Below, in pieces: positions 29,873 to 38,491 of a DNA stretch of 64,000 nt. Made by a program: the position numbers and the translations under genes. The notes below the pieces were generated by a model. The model made no database searches. It was not told the DNA's origin and worked only from the letters and a program-made list of their open reading frames with translations. The number at the start of each line of letters is the position of its first letter. Position 1 is the first letter of the stretch. Source of the DNA: Bacteroidales bacterium (GTDB taxonomy: Bacteria > Bacteroidota > Bacteroidia > Bacteroidales > UBA932). The stretch covers positions 124,001-188,000 of the forward strand of contig JAFRRF010000002.1 of NCBI GenBank assembly GCA_017428245.1, given 5' to 3'.

Positions 29873-32059
29873 CTATAGTTTGTCGTCCACTTCCGTCTTG
29901 CGGGCGTGCTTGAGGTTGATGCTGGTTTTGCCGAAGCGCCAGGTGAGACTTAGGCGGAGGGCGCGGGGGTCGTACCAGGATTCGTTGCGCTGGTGGTAGG
30001 TGTCGGTCGATGTCTCCCGGACCGAGCCGGCGTATCGGCGTTGGAAGGGCATGACGGCTGCGACGTTCAGGATGAGGCGGTTCTGGAGAAAGCCCTGGCG
30101 CAGACCGAACGAATATTCGTAGTCGACACCGTAATATGTACGCTGCAGCGTGATGTCGCCGCCATAGGCTCCGGCTGCGGCGTAGGCCGTGGCGCCGCGC
30201 CAAAGCGAGGCGTTCCCGCTTGTGTTGACATACCAGCTCCAGCCTTTGTTCCGCTGCTCCAGCGAAGGCGCGTAATAGTCGTTGTATCCCACCTGGCCGC
30301 TGGCCTGGAGGTTGATTTTTTCAGAAGGATTCCATCCCAGATTGACCGTCAGGTCGATGTGATCGTAGACCACGGCGTTCTCGTAGGTCGCGACCTTGAC
30401 TCCGTCGGGCCGGACGACGGCCAGATATTCTATTTTGTTGTTGCAGAGGCTCCCAAAGGTGCGTACCAATAAGTCCCATTTGTCCCCGTGGGTGCGGTAT
30501 GTGAAGGTCAGCGCATCGGAAACGACGGTCCGCAGGTCGGGGTTGCCGTGCGTCCGGCTATAAGGCGTTTCTTCAAAGATGAAGGGATTGAGATAGCTCA
30601 CGCTGGGGCGGCCGAGGCGGCGCGTATAGGTCAGCGAGAAAGAATTCTTGGGGTTGATCCGCCATGCCGCATTGAAATAGGGGACGACGTTGAAATTGCT
30701 GTTGTCGAAGGTAAGGTTGCCGGAGGCACTCTTGGATAGACCCCTGTTCAGGGTGTATTCGAGACGGGTGCCCGCTTTGAGGGTGAGTTTGCTGAACTTG
30801 TAGCCGTAACTGGCATAGGCGGCGAAGATATGCTGCTTGTAATCGAGGTCATTGACATTGGAATTGTCGGTCACCCACTGCGCGGCCGCAAAGTCCCAAA
30901 GTTCATCGTGGGAGTCCGCCACGTGGGCGCGCAGCGTATATTTGGCGCCGGTCTCGATCTGGTGTTTCTTCCGGATCGTGGCGAAGTAGTCGAGCTGGCC
31001 GGTCTGCTGGACGGTGTGCTCCCTGTTGAAGGAATGCCGGTGGTAGTCGGTACAATTGAGCAAGGGTACGACGATGATGTTATTGTCGGTACTGTTCGGA
31101 TTCCCGTCGATTGCGTAGCTGAAAGTGAGGATGCCGCCGTCGTTGCGAAAGGTCTTCTGGTAGGCCAGTTCCCCCGAAAAAGTGTTGTTTCGGCTGTCCC
31201 GCAGCGTCGGTTCCTGCATCTCGAGGGTCTTGGCGCGGTCCCTGTCCCGGAAAGTCTCGGTGATCGCATAGGCCTGTCGCATTCTCTGATAATTGGTCCA
31301 GCCGGAGAGCGTGATCAGGTTCAGCGAATCCGGCTCATAGCTCGCCTCCAGCGACAGGGCCCCTGGCTGATAGGTGACGTCATTCGAGAAATCCAATCGC
31401 TGGAAATGGTGGGTTTCGCTGTCAAAGACTTCGATGTCGGTGATACCGTAGACCGTCGGGTTGGGAAAATACGATCCGCTGGCATTGGCGCTCAGGGTGA
31501 ACTTGCCCAGTTGGGCGCTCAGGTAACCGCTCCCGCCCACGTTGCCGAGTGTGCCCGCATTGGCGCTCAGCGAACCGCTGTATCCCGCTTTCACGCGCCG
31601 GACCATCACGATATTGATGATGCCGCCGATGCCTTCCGCATCGTATTTGACGGGGGGATTGGTAATCACCTGGATTTCCTTGACCGAAGCGGCGGGGAGC
31701 GTCTTGATGAGCTGATTGAAGTTCCGGGCCAGCATCCCGGTGGACCGGCCATTCACAAGGACCTTGTAATCCTTGCTGCCGTTCAGCAGCACTTCCTCGT
31801 CGCCATTGACGCTGAGCATCGGCACGTTTCGGAGAATGTCGATCAGATTTCCGCCTTCTGCGAGCGGATCCGCCGCTACGTCATAGGTGAGTTTGTCGGC
31901 ATCGGTCGTGATGCGTTCGCGCCGGGCCGTGACGGCCGCTTCTTTCAGTTGTTCGGGTTTGCCGAGCGAATCCGGCTGTGCCGTCTGTGGGTTCTGCGCC
32001 TTGACGGAAAGGCCTGCAGACAGGAGGACGGCAGCCAAAAGAATCCTTTTCTTGTTCAT
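29873..32059 (-). CDS. TonB-dependent outer membrane receptor (outer membrane beta-barrel family)
   Basis: The 728-residue protein starts at 32059 with the signal peptide MNKKRILLAAVLLSAGLSVKAQ. The plug domain is visible in residues of about 45-200 (LLNGSKDYKVLVNGRS, SVKEIQVITNPPVKYDAEGIGGIINIV), followed by a long beta-barrel with aromatic turns. No carboxypeptidase-regulatory domain precedes the plug. The C-terminus (KTEVDDKL) lacks the usual final aromatic residue. It is on the same strand as the membrane regulator at 32205, but a terminator-like hairpin separates them. The ligand is unknown. Confidence 0.9.
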   Translation of the reverse strand: MNKKRILLAAVLLSAGLSVKAQNPQTAQPDSLGKPEQLKEAAVTARRERITTDADKLTYDVAADPLAEGGNLIDILRNVPMLSVNGDEEVLLNGSKDYKVLVNGRSTGMLARNFNQLIKTLPAASVKEIQVITNPPVKYDAEGIGGIINIVMVRRVKAGYSGSLSANAGTLGNVGGSGYLSAQLGKFTLSANASGSYFPNPTVYGITDIEVFDSETHHFQRLDFSNDVTYQPGALSLEASYEPDSLNLITLSGWTNYQRMRQAYAITETFRDRDRAKTLEMQEPTLRDSRNNTFSGELAYQKTFRNDGGILTFSYAIDGNPNSTDNNIIVVPLLNCTDYHRHSFNREHTVQQTGQLDYFATIRKKHQIETGAKYTLRAHVADSHDELWDFAAAQWVTDNSNVNDLDYKQHIFAAYASYGYKFSKLTLKAGTRLEYTLNRGLSKSASGNLTFDNSNFNVVPYFNAAWRINPKNSFSLTYTRRLGRPSVSYLNPFIFEETPYSRTHGNPDLRTVVSDALTFTYRTHGDKWDLLVRTFGSLCNNKIEYLAVVRPDGVKVATYENAVVYDHIDLTVNLGWNPSEKINLQASGQVGYNDYYAPSLEQRNKGWSWYVNTSGNASLWRGATAYAAAGAYGGDITLQRTYYGVDYEYSFGLRQGFLQNRLILNVAAVMPFQRRYAGSVRETSTDTYHQRNESWYDPRALRLSLTWRFGKTSINLKHARKTEVDDKL

Positions 32060-32082
32060 GAATTTTCGGTGTTTTGCTTCTG

Positions 32083-32090
32083 CAAAAGTA
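32083..32090 (-). promoter_or_regulatory. Candidate -7 box for the TonB receptor gene
   Basis: The minus strand reads TACTTTTG, matching TAnnTTTG, 23 bases before the ATG at 32059. Confidence 0.45.
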
Positions 32091-32127
32091 TCCGGAAAAA
32101 GTTTTACAAGAGGTGGGGAAAATAACA

Positions 32128-32154
32128 ATTTTCAGCCGTTAACTGGCTGAAAAT
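32128..32154 (-). terminator. Rho-independent-like terminator of the regulator gene
   Basis: Perfect 10-base arms (32128-32137 and 32145-32154, ATTTTCAGCC/GGCTGAAAAT) enclose a 7-base loop. On the minus strand the stem is followed by TGTTATTTT. It lies about 50 bases past the stop of the regulator gene at 32205. Confidence 0.65.
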
Positions 32155-32204
32155 CAATGAGGATAGTAAAATAATCCGTGTGTAAGACAATCGATAGTTT
32201 TACA

Positions 32205-33155
32205 TCAGCGCTCCGTCTCCAGCAACAGGTTCCGCAGATAGATGCTGATGTTGGTGTCGTGCTCGTCGAGGCCCAGTTTCTGGCGGATTTCGTGGCTGAT
32301 GATGTAGTGGCGTTTCTTCTGGATGTATTCGCCGATATCCTTGCCCTTGAGTCCGAGCGTATAGAGGCAGCAGTATCCGATTTCCCAGTCGGTAAGGCCC
32401 TTCTCCGCGAGATAGGCCGTGAACTTGGGATGATTCTCTTCGAAAAGGATCTTGGTGGATCGGAGGAACGCTTCCCGGTCGGCCATCATCACCTCCAGTT
32501 CCTCTTCCGCCGAATCCGAAAGCTTCTCATCCGAGGAGATGCGGGAGGCGATCACCTTGTCGAGGACGTCCAGCCGTTCGCGGATGACGGCCATCGCCTT
32601 GTCGTCCGGCTTAGACCGGAGTTTCCGGGCGATTAAATGAAGGATGAACGCCAGGGCCGCCAGGGCCAGGATCGAGAGGAGGATGATGTGGCGGATCCGC
32701 TCGTCTTTCTCGACGAGCGTCATCTTGTCGGCATACCGTTCCTCGATGATGCGGGCATTTTGGATCTTGAGCGTATCGGAAGGCGACAGCAGGCTGGCGT
32801 TCGAGCGGATCCGCTCCAGACAGGCCCGGGCCTGCTGCACATGCTCGCTGTCACCGACGGAGGCATAGTAATCGATCGCGATGTGGATGATACTGTCGTC
32901 ATACACCTCGATCCCGCACTTCTCCAGCGCCTGCGAATACAGCAGCGCATGCCGGGCCCGGAGTTCCGGACTGTTCAGCAGGCTCCTGTCCATCGAATCG
33001 AGGGAAACGAAAGCACTGTCCGGCGCCGCCTCAAGCGAACGCTCCGCCTGATCGAGCAGTCGCGCTACCGGACTCGAATAGCCGCACGACCACGCGAAAA
33101 ACCCAAGCACCCCACTCAGCAGGACAACATAAAAAACGCGATAGATCGAAGACAT
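32205..33155 (-). CDS. Membrane-bound regulator with TPR-like sensor and C-terminal HTH domain, compact form
   Basis: The 316-residue protein begins with a lipoprotein-like signal (FFAWSC). A short helical region (LDQAERSLEAAPDSAFVSLD, HALLYSQALEKCG) represents the start of a TPR array. A membrane helix (HIILLSILALAALAFILHLIARKL) and a cytoplasmic helix follow, then a LuxR/DUF6377-type HTH (LTDWEIGYCCLYTLGLKGKDIGEYIQ, ISIYLRNLL). Relatives I recall are around 500 residues with several TPRs, so this one seems to have lost most of the sensor array. It probably regulates nearby genes such as the TonB receptor downstream. Confidence 0.75.
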   Translation of the reverse strand: MSSIYRVFYVVLLSGVLGFFAWSCGYSSPVARLLDQAERSLEAAPDSAFVSLDSMDRSLLNSPELRARHALLYSQALEKCGIEVYDDSIIHIAIDYYASVGDSEHVQQARACLERIRSNASLLSPSDTLKIQNARIIEERYADKMTLVEKDERIRHIILLSILALAALAFILHLIARKLRSKPDDKAMAVIRERLDVLDKVIASRISSDEKLSDSAEEELEVMMADREAFLRSTKILFEENHPKFTAYLAEKGLTDWEIGYCCLYTLGLKGKDIGEYIQKKRHYIISHEIRQKLGLDEHDTNISIYLRNLLLETER

Positions 33156-33162
33156 AACACAA

Positions 33163-33170
33163 CAAAGTTA
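33163..33170 (-). promoter_or_regulatory. TAnnTTTG box next to the regulator start
   Basis: The minus strand reads TAACTTTG but ends only seven bases before the ATG at 33155. If it is a real promoter, the transcript would be almost leaderless, or translation starts further inside. Confidence 0.3.
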
Positions 33171-33251
33171 CGGATAATTCGTGAATCGCTGCATAATGGA
33201 TGCCAGTAATGTCCTCGTTTAGCGGAGAGACATTCCCCCGAAGCGGAAGGG

Positions 33252-34289
33252 TTATTTCACGCGGATCTTTTTGCCGACCTTGAGGATGGTTTTGGTGGTC
33301 ATGCCGTTGAGCTGGCAGAGCTTGTTTACCGTCGTGTGATGCTGCTTGGCGATCTTTGAAAGCGAATCCCCTTTCCTGATGGTGTAATACACCTTTTCGG
33401 GTTGCTGCGGCTGCGCAGTCGCGGTGACCGATGTGTCGGCCGCGGCCGGGCTCACGGCGGGCTTGGCCGGCGCCGGTTTTTCGGAGGCCGTCTCTTTGGG
33501 CTCCGGCTTCAATGAGGAACCGGGGACGTGGACCGTAGCCTCGCGCACTGGCGCCCAGTTACCGTCACCGCTCAGAATGATCCGGCCGCCCTGTCCGGGA
33601 ACGACAAGCGTGCCGTCTTCTTCCACGAACGCCCATTTTCCGTTCGCGAAAAGAACGATCCGCCGGTCGTTGGAAGCCAGTACCAGACTGTCCGGTGCAA
33701 TGTGCACGCCCAGTTCCGGGTCGAACGCATAAGTGGCCGTGCTGTCGAAAACCACGTCGTAGTCTTCAAAATCGGGCAGGAAACGCCTTGCACCCAGCAG
33801 CCGGTTCGCGTAATAGCTCTCCGTGTAGATGCTGCTGTGACGGACCCCGTGATTGGAGGCGTGGATGAACTTCGGATCGTTGCGGGCCGTGTCCAGTCCG
33901 GTGAAAATGCCGACATGACCGACCACTTTCGGATTGCGCCGGCTGCCCAGCAGCAGCACGTCGCCTTTCTGCAGATTACGGAAATCCGAAATGTCCACTT
34001 CGCGTCCGTCGCGGGCCTGGTCCTTTGCCGAACGGCTCAGATCGTGGAAGCCGAAATGGCCGAATACATAGCGGGTGTAGCCCGTGCAGTCGAAGCGCTT
34101 CGGGCCGTTGGCCCCGTAACGGTAGGGTGTACCCAGGAAGGTCTCCGCATATTCGACCAGTTTGTCGGCCAGCTCGCGCGCCGTAATCTCGACCTCGGCC
34201 GTATCCTGCGGCATCGGCGTCTGTGCGCGCAGCGCCGTCGCCGCCAGCAGCGGAACGCAAACCAGCACTATGACGCAAAACCGTCTCAT
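33252..34289 (-). CDS. NlpC/P60 cell wall hydrolase with C-terminal LysM domain
   Basis: The 345-residue protein starts at 34289 with a signal peptide (MRRFCVIVLVCVPLLAATALRA). The NlpC/P60 domain (about 40-170) has the catalytic Cys in RFDCTGYTRYVFG, the His in VVGHVGIFTG and a third polar residue in FIHASNHGV. A linker rich in Pro and Ala (about 275-300) leads to a LysM repeat at the end (YYTIRKGDSLSKIAKQHH, LNGMTTKTILKVGKKI). It cleaves peptidoglycan peptides. Its ATG overlaps the stop of the small membrane protein gene. Confidence 0.93.
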   Translation of the reverse strand: MRRFCVIVLVCVPLLAATALRAQTPMPQDTAEVEITARELADKLVEYAETFLGTPYRYGANGPKRFDCTGYTRYVFGHFGFHDLSRSAKDQARDGREVDISDFRNLQKGDVLLLGSRRNPKVVGHVGIFTGLDTARNDPKFIHASNHGVRHSSIYTESYYANRLLGARRFLPDFEDYDVVFDSTATYAFDPELGVHIAPDSLVLASNDRRIVLFANGKWAFVEEDGTLVVPGQGGRIILSGDGNWAPVREATVHVPGSSLKPEPKETASEKPAPAKPAVSPAAADTSVTATAQPQQPEKVYYTIRKGDSLSKIAKQHHTTVNKLCQLNGMTTKTILKVGKKIRVK

Positions 34290-34441
34290 TTTCCCGAGTA
34301 GAAATGGAAACCGTGCTTGATGCCGGCCACTACGGCGTCCCAGCGGATGATGATGCCGATGACGGCTATGAGACCGATCCAGATAAGGGCCTTCGTCGTG
34401 TCGGTCTGGGCTGCGTACCAGGTCTTTATTTTTTGAAACAT
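34286..34441 (-). CDS. Small single-span membrane protein (51 residues)
   Basis: A short frame from the ATG at 34441 encodes MFQKIKTWYA..., a hydrophobic helix (TKALIWIGLIAVIGIIIRW) and a short polar tail ending FHFYSGK. The TGA overlaps the ATG of the NlpC/P60 gene (ATGA), and a TATCTTTG box lies 17 bases upstream, so it is likely a true gene and the first in that operon. I know no function; it could anchor or pair with the hydrolase. Confidence 0.7.
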   Translation of the reverse strand: MFQKIKTWYAAQTDTTKALIWIGLIAVIGIIIRWDAVVAGIKHGFHFYSGK

Positions 34442-34458
34442 CGTTCCGGCGTTTTGTG

Positions 34459-34466
34459 CAAAGATA
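34459..34466 (-). promoter_or_regulatory. Candidate -7 box for the small protein/NlpC operon
   Basis: The minus strand reads TATCTTTG, 17 bases before the ATG at 34441. It lies between divergent genes. Confidence 0.5.
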
Positions 34467-34525
34467 CCCCGTTTCTTGGAAAATTGCAGATTTTTTATTA
34501 AAATTGCTCAATTATAACCTAAACC

Positions 34526-35785
34526 ATGGGCTCTCTACTCCTCAAAGGCGTACAGTTGGACAACCGCACGACGGACATCCTGATCGAAGGAAACCGGATT
34601 GCGCGGATTGCGGATAATCTGGACGTTTCCGCCGGCCGCGTGATCGACGGAACGGGCAAGACCGTCATTCCCGGGCTGATCAATATGCACACCCATACGG
34701 CGATGACCCTGATGCGCAGCTGCTATGAGGACGAGCCCCTGAAGACCTGGCTCGACAAGGTCTGGGCCGTAGAGGCCCGCCTCGACGAAGAAGCCATCTA
34801 CTGGGGCGCGAAGCTGGCCTTCCTGGAGATGCTCAAGACCGGGACCACCTGTTTCCTCGACATGTACTGGATGACGCCGGTCATCGCCCGCGCCGCGGCG
34901 GATATGGGCATCCGGGGATTCATCACCTACCACTTCCTCGACAATTTCGACCATGGGAAAGCCGAACTGCAGCGTCGGGAGTGCGAAGAGGTCTATGCCC
35001 AGTCGCGTGACTGGCCGGACCGTATTCAGCTTGCCATCGCCGTCCACGCCGACTATACGACTTCCGAGGCCACGATGCTCCGGGCCGGCCTGTTCGCCCG
35101 CGAACACGGGATGGTGTTCACGGCGCACCTGGCGGAAACCCTTTCCGAAACCCAGGAAGACATTTTCAAGACCGGTTTGACGCCTGCCCGGCATTTCAAC
35201 CGGCTGGGGCTGCTGGGCCCGCGGACCGTGTTCGCCCACGGCCTCTGGCTGGACGACCACGACATCGATATCCTGGGACGGAACCGCGTGACGGTCGTCC
35301 ACAACATCAATTCGAACCTCAAGCTCGCTTCGGGCTACCGTTTCAAATACAACGAACTCCGCGATGCCGGCGCCAATATCTGCATCGGCACCGACGGCGC
35401 CGCCTCGTCGAACAACCTCGATATCCGGGAAAGCATGAAGACGATGGCCCTGATGCAGAAAGCCTGGCGTGAAGATCCATCGGCCATGCCGCTCGACGAA
35501 CTGATGGACGTGGCCACGGTCAACGCCGCCCGGGCACTGGGCATCGATGCCGGCCGGGTTGCCGAAGGCGCGCTGGCCGACCTGGTGCTGGTCGACACGC
35601 AGTCGCCCGCCTTCATCCCGCGCATCAACTTCATCGGTAACCTAATCTTGTCGGCCAACAGTTCCTGCTTCGACACGGCCATCGTGGACGGACGCGTCGT
35701 GATGGAAGGACGGAAAGTCCCCGGGGAAGAGGAGATCCTCGAACGTGCCGATGCAATCGCCCGAGAAATCAATAAAGTATCATAA
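34526..35785 (+). CDS. mtaD: 5-methylthioadenosine/S-adenosylhomocysteine deaminase
   Basis: This 419-residue cytoplasmic amidohydrolase deaminates methylthioadenosine (and possibly S-adenosylhomocysteine). Metal and catalytic residues are visible in [10 protein letters not shown] (HxH), the His in [19 protein letters not shown] and the Asp in [10 protein letters not shown]. The usual small N- and C-terminal beta parts are present. Two bases separate it from the phosphorylase gene, and mtnA follows, so the three genes form a methylthioadenosine salvage operon. Confidence 0.93.
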   Translation: MGSLLLKGVQLDNRTTDILIEGNRIARIADNLDVSAGRVIDGTGKTVIPGLINMHTHTAMTLMRSCYEDEPLKTWLDKVWAVEARLDEEAIYWGAKLAFLEMLKTGTTCFLDMYWMTPVIARAAADMGIRGFITYHFLDNFDHGKAELQRRECEEVYAQSRDWPDRIQLAIAVHADYTTSEATMLRAGLFAREHGMVFTAHLAETLSETQEDIFKTGLTPARHFNRLGLLGPRTVFAHGLWLDDHDIDILGRNRVTVVHNINSNLKLASGYRFKYNELRDAGANICIGTDGAASSNNLDIRESMKTMALMQKAWREDPSAMPLDELMDVATVNAARALGIDAGRVAEGALADLVLVDTQSPAFIPRINFIGNLILSANSSCFDTAIVDGRVVMEGRKVPGEEEILERADAIAREINKVS

Positions 35786-35787
35786 TT

Positions 35788-36615
35788 ATGGACACTCGAG
35801 TCAAGAAGATCCGCGAAGCGGCTGCTTTCATCAAGGAAAACATCGGCGGGAAAACCCCTGAAGTCGGTATCATCCTGGGCAGCGGCCTGGGCAAACTCGG
35901 AGACGCCATCGAGGCCGAAGCCGTGATTCCCTATGCAAAAATCCCGAACTTCGCCAAATCGACCGCCATCGGCCATAAGGGCAACTTCATTTTCGGCAAA
36001 CTGGCCGGTAAATACGTCTGCGCGATGCAGGGCCGGTTCCATTTCTATGAGGGCTATGCCATGGACCAGGTGACGCTTCCGGTCCGCGTCATGGCCGCCC
36101 TGGGCATCAAGACCCTTTTCGTCTCCAATGCGGCAGGAGGCCTGAACCAGTCGTTTTCGGTGGGCGACCTGATGATCATCCGCGACCATATCAACCTGAT
36201 GCCCAATCCGCTGATCGGTCCGAACCTGGACGCTTTCGGCGAGCGTTTCCCCGATATGACGGCGGCCTATGACCTCGATCTGATCGCACGGGCCGAAAAA
36301 ATTGCTAAGAAAGCGAAGATTCCCGTGCGCAAGGGCGTCTATCTGGGCAATACGGGTCCGTCGTACGAGACACCGGCCGAAGTCCGCTACTATATCTCGA
36401 TCGGGGCGGACGCCGTGGGCATGTCCACCGTTCCCGAAGTGCTGGTGGCCCGCCACTGCGGCATTCCTGTTTTCGGCATGTCGGTGATCACCAATGTTTC
36501 CAATACCGACAACGCGAGTACCGTCCTCAACGACGGTGACGACGTGGTGCGGGCCGCCGATGCGGCCGCCGACCGGATGTGCGCCATCTTCCAGAAGCTG
36601 ATAGAAACGATCTGA
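35788..36615 (+). CDS. Purine nucleoside phosphorylase family protein, probably methylthioinosine phosphorylase
   Basis: The 275-residue protein belongs to the trimeric PNP/MTAP family: [12 protein letters not shown] (phosphate loop), [21 protein letters not shown] (phosphate-binding), [10 protein letters not shown] and the base-recognition segment [12 protein letters not shown], which carries an Asn. The Asn at the base-contact region favours 6-oxopurines such as inosine over adenine in this family. Lying between mtaD and mtnA, it most likely splits methylthioinosine into hypoxanthine and methylthioribose 1-phosphate; this is inference from context. A general purine nucleoside role remains possible. 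Confidence 0.88.
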   Translation: MDTRVKKIREAAAFIKENIGGKTPEVGIILGSGLGKLGDAIEAEAVIPYAKIPNFAKSTAIGHKGNFIFGKLAGKYVCAMQGRFHFYEGYAMDQVTLPVRVMAALGIKTLFVSNAAGGLNQSFSVGDLMIIRDHINLMPNPLIGPNLDAFGERFPDMTAAYDLDLIARAEKIAKKAKIPVRKGVYLGNTGPSYETPAEVRYYISIGADAVGMSTVPEVLVARHCGIPVFGMSVITNVSNTDNASTVLNDGDDVVRAADAAADRMCAIFQKLIETI

Positions 36616-36617
36616 CC

Positions 36618-37700
36618 GTGAAAAGCATTTTTCCATACGATTCGGTAGAACTCAGCCCCAGCGGGCGTGAAGTGGTCATTCTCGACCAGACACAGCTGCC
36701 TACCCAGGAGCGCTTCCTGCATCTGATTACCGCGGAGCAGATTTTCTATGCCATCACGCGGCTCAAGGTGCGCGGCGCGCCGGCCATCGGCATCGCGGCC
36801 GCCTTCGGCCTGGCAATGTGCGTGAACCGTTTCAGGACCCGTTCGCTGCAGGCGCTGGAGAATGAGTTCCTCCGCGTGAAGCACTACCTCTATATCTCCC
36901 GTCCCACCGCCGTCAACCTGATGTGGGCGCTTGACCGGATGGAACGCTGCTTCTACACCACCAAACAGGGGCTGGAGAACGCTGATGAGAAGCACGCCAT
37001 CGAAGTGATCCGCAACTCCCTGACCGCCGAGGCAAGGGCGATCAAGGCCGAAGACGTCAAGATGTGCGAAGCCATCAGTGAACTGGGCTTTTCGCTCCTC
37101 CATCCCGGATGCGGCATCCTGACCCATTGCAACGCAGGCCATCTGGCCGTCTCGAAATTCGGTACTGCGCTCGGTCCGATCTATCTGGCCCAGCAGCAGG
37201 GCTACTCGCCGCGCGTGTACTGCGACGAAACGCGGCCGCTGCTTCAGGGAGCCCGCCTGACGGCTTATGAACTGACCAAGGCCGGCATCGACACCACGCT
37301 GATCTGCGACAATATGGCCGCCACGCTGATGGCGCAGCGGAAGATCGATTTCGTCTTTGTGGGCTGCGACCGGGTAGCGGCCAACGGTGACGTGGCCAAC
37401 AAGATCGGCACGAACGGCGTAGCGATCATTGCCAAGTATTTCAAGGTTCCGCTTTATGTGTTTGCGCCGACGAGCACCATCGATCTGGACTGCATCAGCG
37501 GCAGCGAAATCATCATCGAGGAGCGTCCCGCCTTCGAAGTGACCGATATGTACTACAGCAAACCGATGGCACCCAAGGGCGTGCGGGTGTACAACCCGGC
37601 TTTCGACATCACCCCCGCATCGCTGATTGCGGGCATTGTCACCGAAAACGGAATCCTCCGTCCCCGGGATATCAAAAACCTCAGGAAAAACGGCAAATAG
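36618..37700 (+). CDS. mtnA: S-methyl-5-thioribose-1-phosphate isomerase
   Basis: This 360-residue enzyme converts methylthioribose 1-phosphate to methylthioribulose 1-phosphate. Motifs are RLKVRGAPAIGIAAAFG near residue 55, the catalytic Cys in GCGILTHCNAGHLA and the Asp in FVGCDRVAANGDVANKIG. The likely start is GTG at 36618, two bases after the stop of the preceding gene; an ATG start at 36579 would lie inside that gene. The WalJ-like gene follows by two bases. Confidence 0.94.
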   Translation: MKSIFPYDSVELSPSGREVVILDQTQLPTQERFLHLITAEQIFYAITRLKVRGAPAIGIAAAFGLAMCVNRFRTRSLQALENEFLRVKHYLYISRPTAVNLMWALDRMERCFYTTKQGLENADEKHAIEVIRNSLTAEARAIKAEDVKMCEAISELGFSLLHPGCGILTHCNAGHLAVSKFGTALGPIYLAQQQGYSPRVYCDETRPLLQGARLTAYELTKAGIDTTLICDNMAATLMAQRKIDFVFVGCDRVAANGDVANKIGTNGVAIIAKYFKVPLYVFAPTSTIDLDCISGSEIIIEERPAFEVTDMYYSKPMAPKGVRVYNPAFDITPASLIAGIVTENGILRPRDIKNLRKNGK

Positions 37701-37702
37701 GG

Positions 37703-38491
37703 ATGGTCCGGTTCCTGAGTCTGTCGAGCGGCAGCAATGGCAACTGCTATTATTTCGGAAACGGCCGGACCGCTTTCCTCATCGATATCGGCATTGGGGC
37801 CCGCACCATCAAGAAGCGGCTCGCCGAGCACGACATCCCTTTCGACTCGATCGATGCCATTTTCGTGACGCACGACCACTTCGACCATATCAAGAGTCTC
37901 GGGACCTATACCGAGCGATACCGGCGGCCGGTCTATCTGACCCGGACGCTGGAGAAGGCCCTGCGCTCCAATTTCTGCACGGCAGGCCGGCTCAAGGGCT
38001 GTGTCCGTTATCTGGAAGAGGGTAAAGAGGCAGCCATCGGCGATGATCTGCGCATTACGCCGTTCGTCGTGCCCCACGACGCCACACAGACCGTCGGTTA
38101 CCATTTTACGTTCGACGGCGAGCGTTTTACGGTGATGACCGACTTGGGGGAGGTGACCGACGAGGCGGTGCGCTATGCTTCGCTTGCCGACCATCTCGTG
38201 GTCGAGTCGAACTACGACGTGGATATGCTGATGACGGGTTCCTACCCGCCGGCGCTCAAACGGCGCATTCTTACTGAACACGGCCACCTGTCCAACGACC
38301 AGACAGCCTCGCTGCTGCGCCGCAGCAGCCACGACGGCCTTCGCGACGTGTTCCTCTGTCACCTGAGCGCCAACAACAATACGCCCCGCCTGGCCTTCGA
38401 GAATGCAAAAAAGACGCTCGAGAGCATCGGCTCCCGAGCGTCCCTGTATTGCCTTCCGCGCAGCAGCGCGTCGGACGTTTTCAATTTCTAG
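37703..38491 (+). CDS. MBL-fold metallo-hydrolase (WalJ/YycJ-like)
   Basis: The 262-residue protein has the beta-lactamase-fold motif THDHFDHI, then VVPHDATQTVGY and VMTDLGEV, and an ESNYDVDMLMTG metal-ligand segment near the end. These fit the YycJ/WalJ group, a nuclease-like subfamily. The C-terminus includes HGHLSNDQTASLLRR and FLCHLSANNN. It follows mtnA closely and may be co-transcribed, without a clear pathway link. Its stop overlaps the stop of the convergent TPR gene by four bases. Confidence 0.9.
   Translation: MVRFLSLSSGSNGNCYYFGNGRTAFLIDIGIGARTIKKRLAEHDIPFDSIDAIFVTHDHFDHIKSLGTYTERYRRPVYLTRTLEKALRSNFCTAGRLKGCVRYLEEGKEAAIGDDLRITPFVVPHDATQTVGYHFTFDGERFTVMTDLGEVTDEAVRYASLADHLVVESNYDVDMLMTGSYPPALKRRILTEHGHLSNDQTASLLRRSSHDGLRDVFLCHLSANNNTPRLAFENAKKTLESIGSRASLYCLPRSSASDVFNF

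Noticed and set aside
33252-34511. Longer start for the NlpC/P60 protein at 34511
   Set aside because: The extra 74 residues are basic and unlike any family part, and they overlap a small membrane protein frame. The start at 34289 begins a clear signal peptide.
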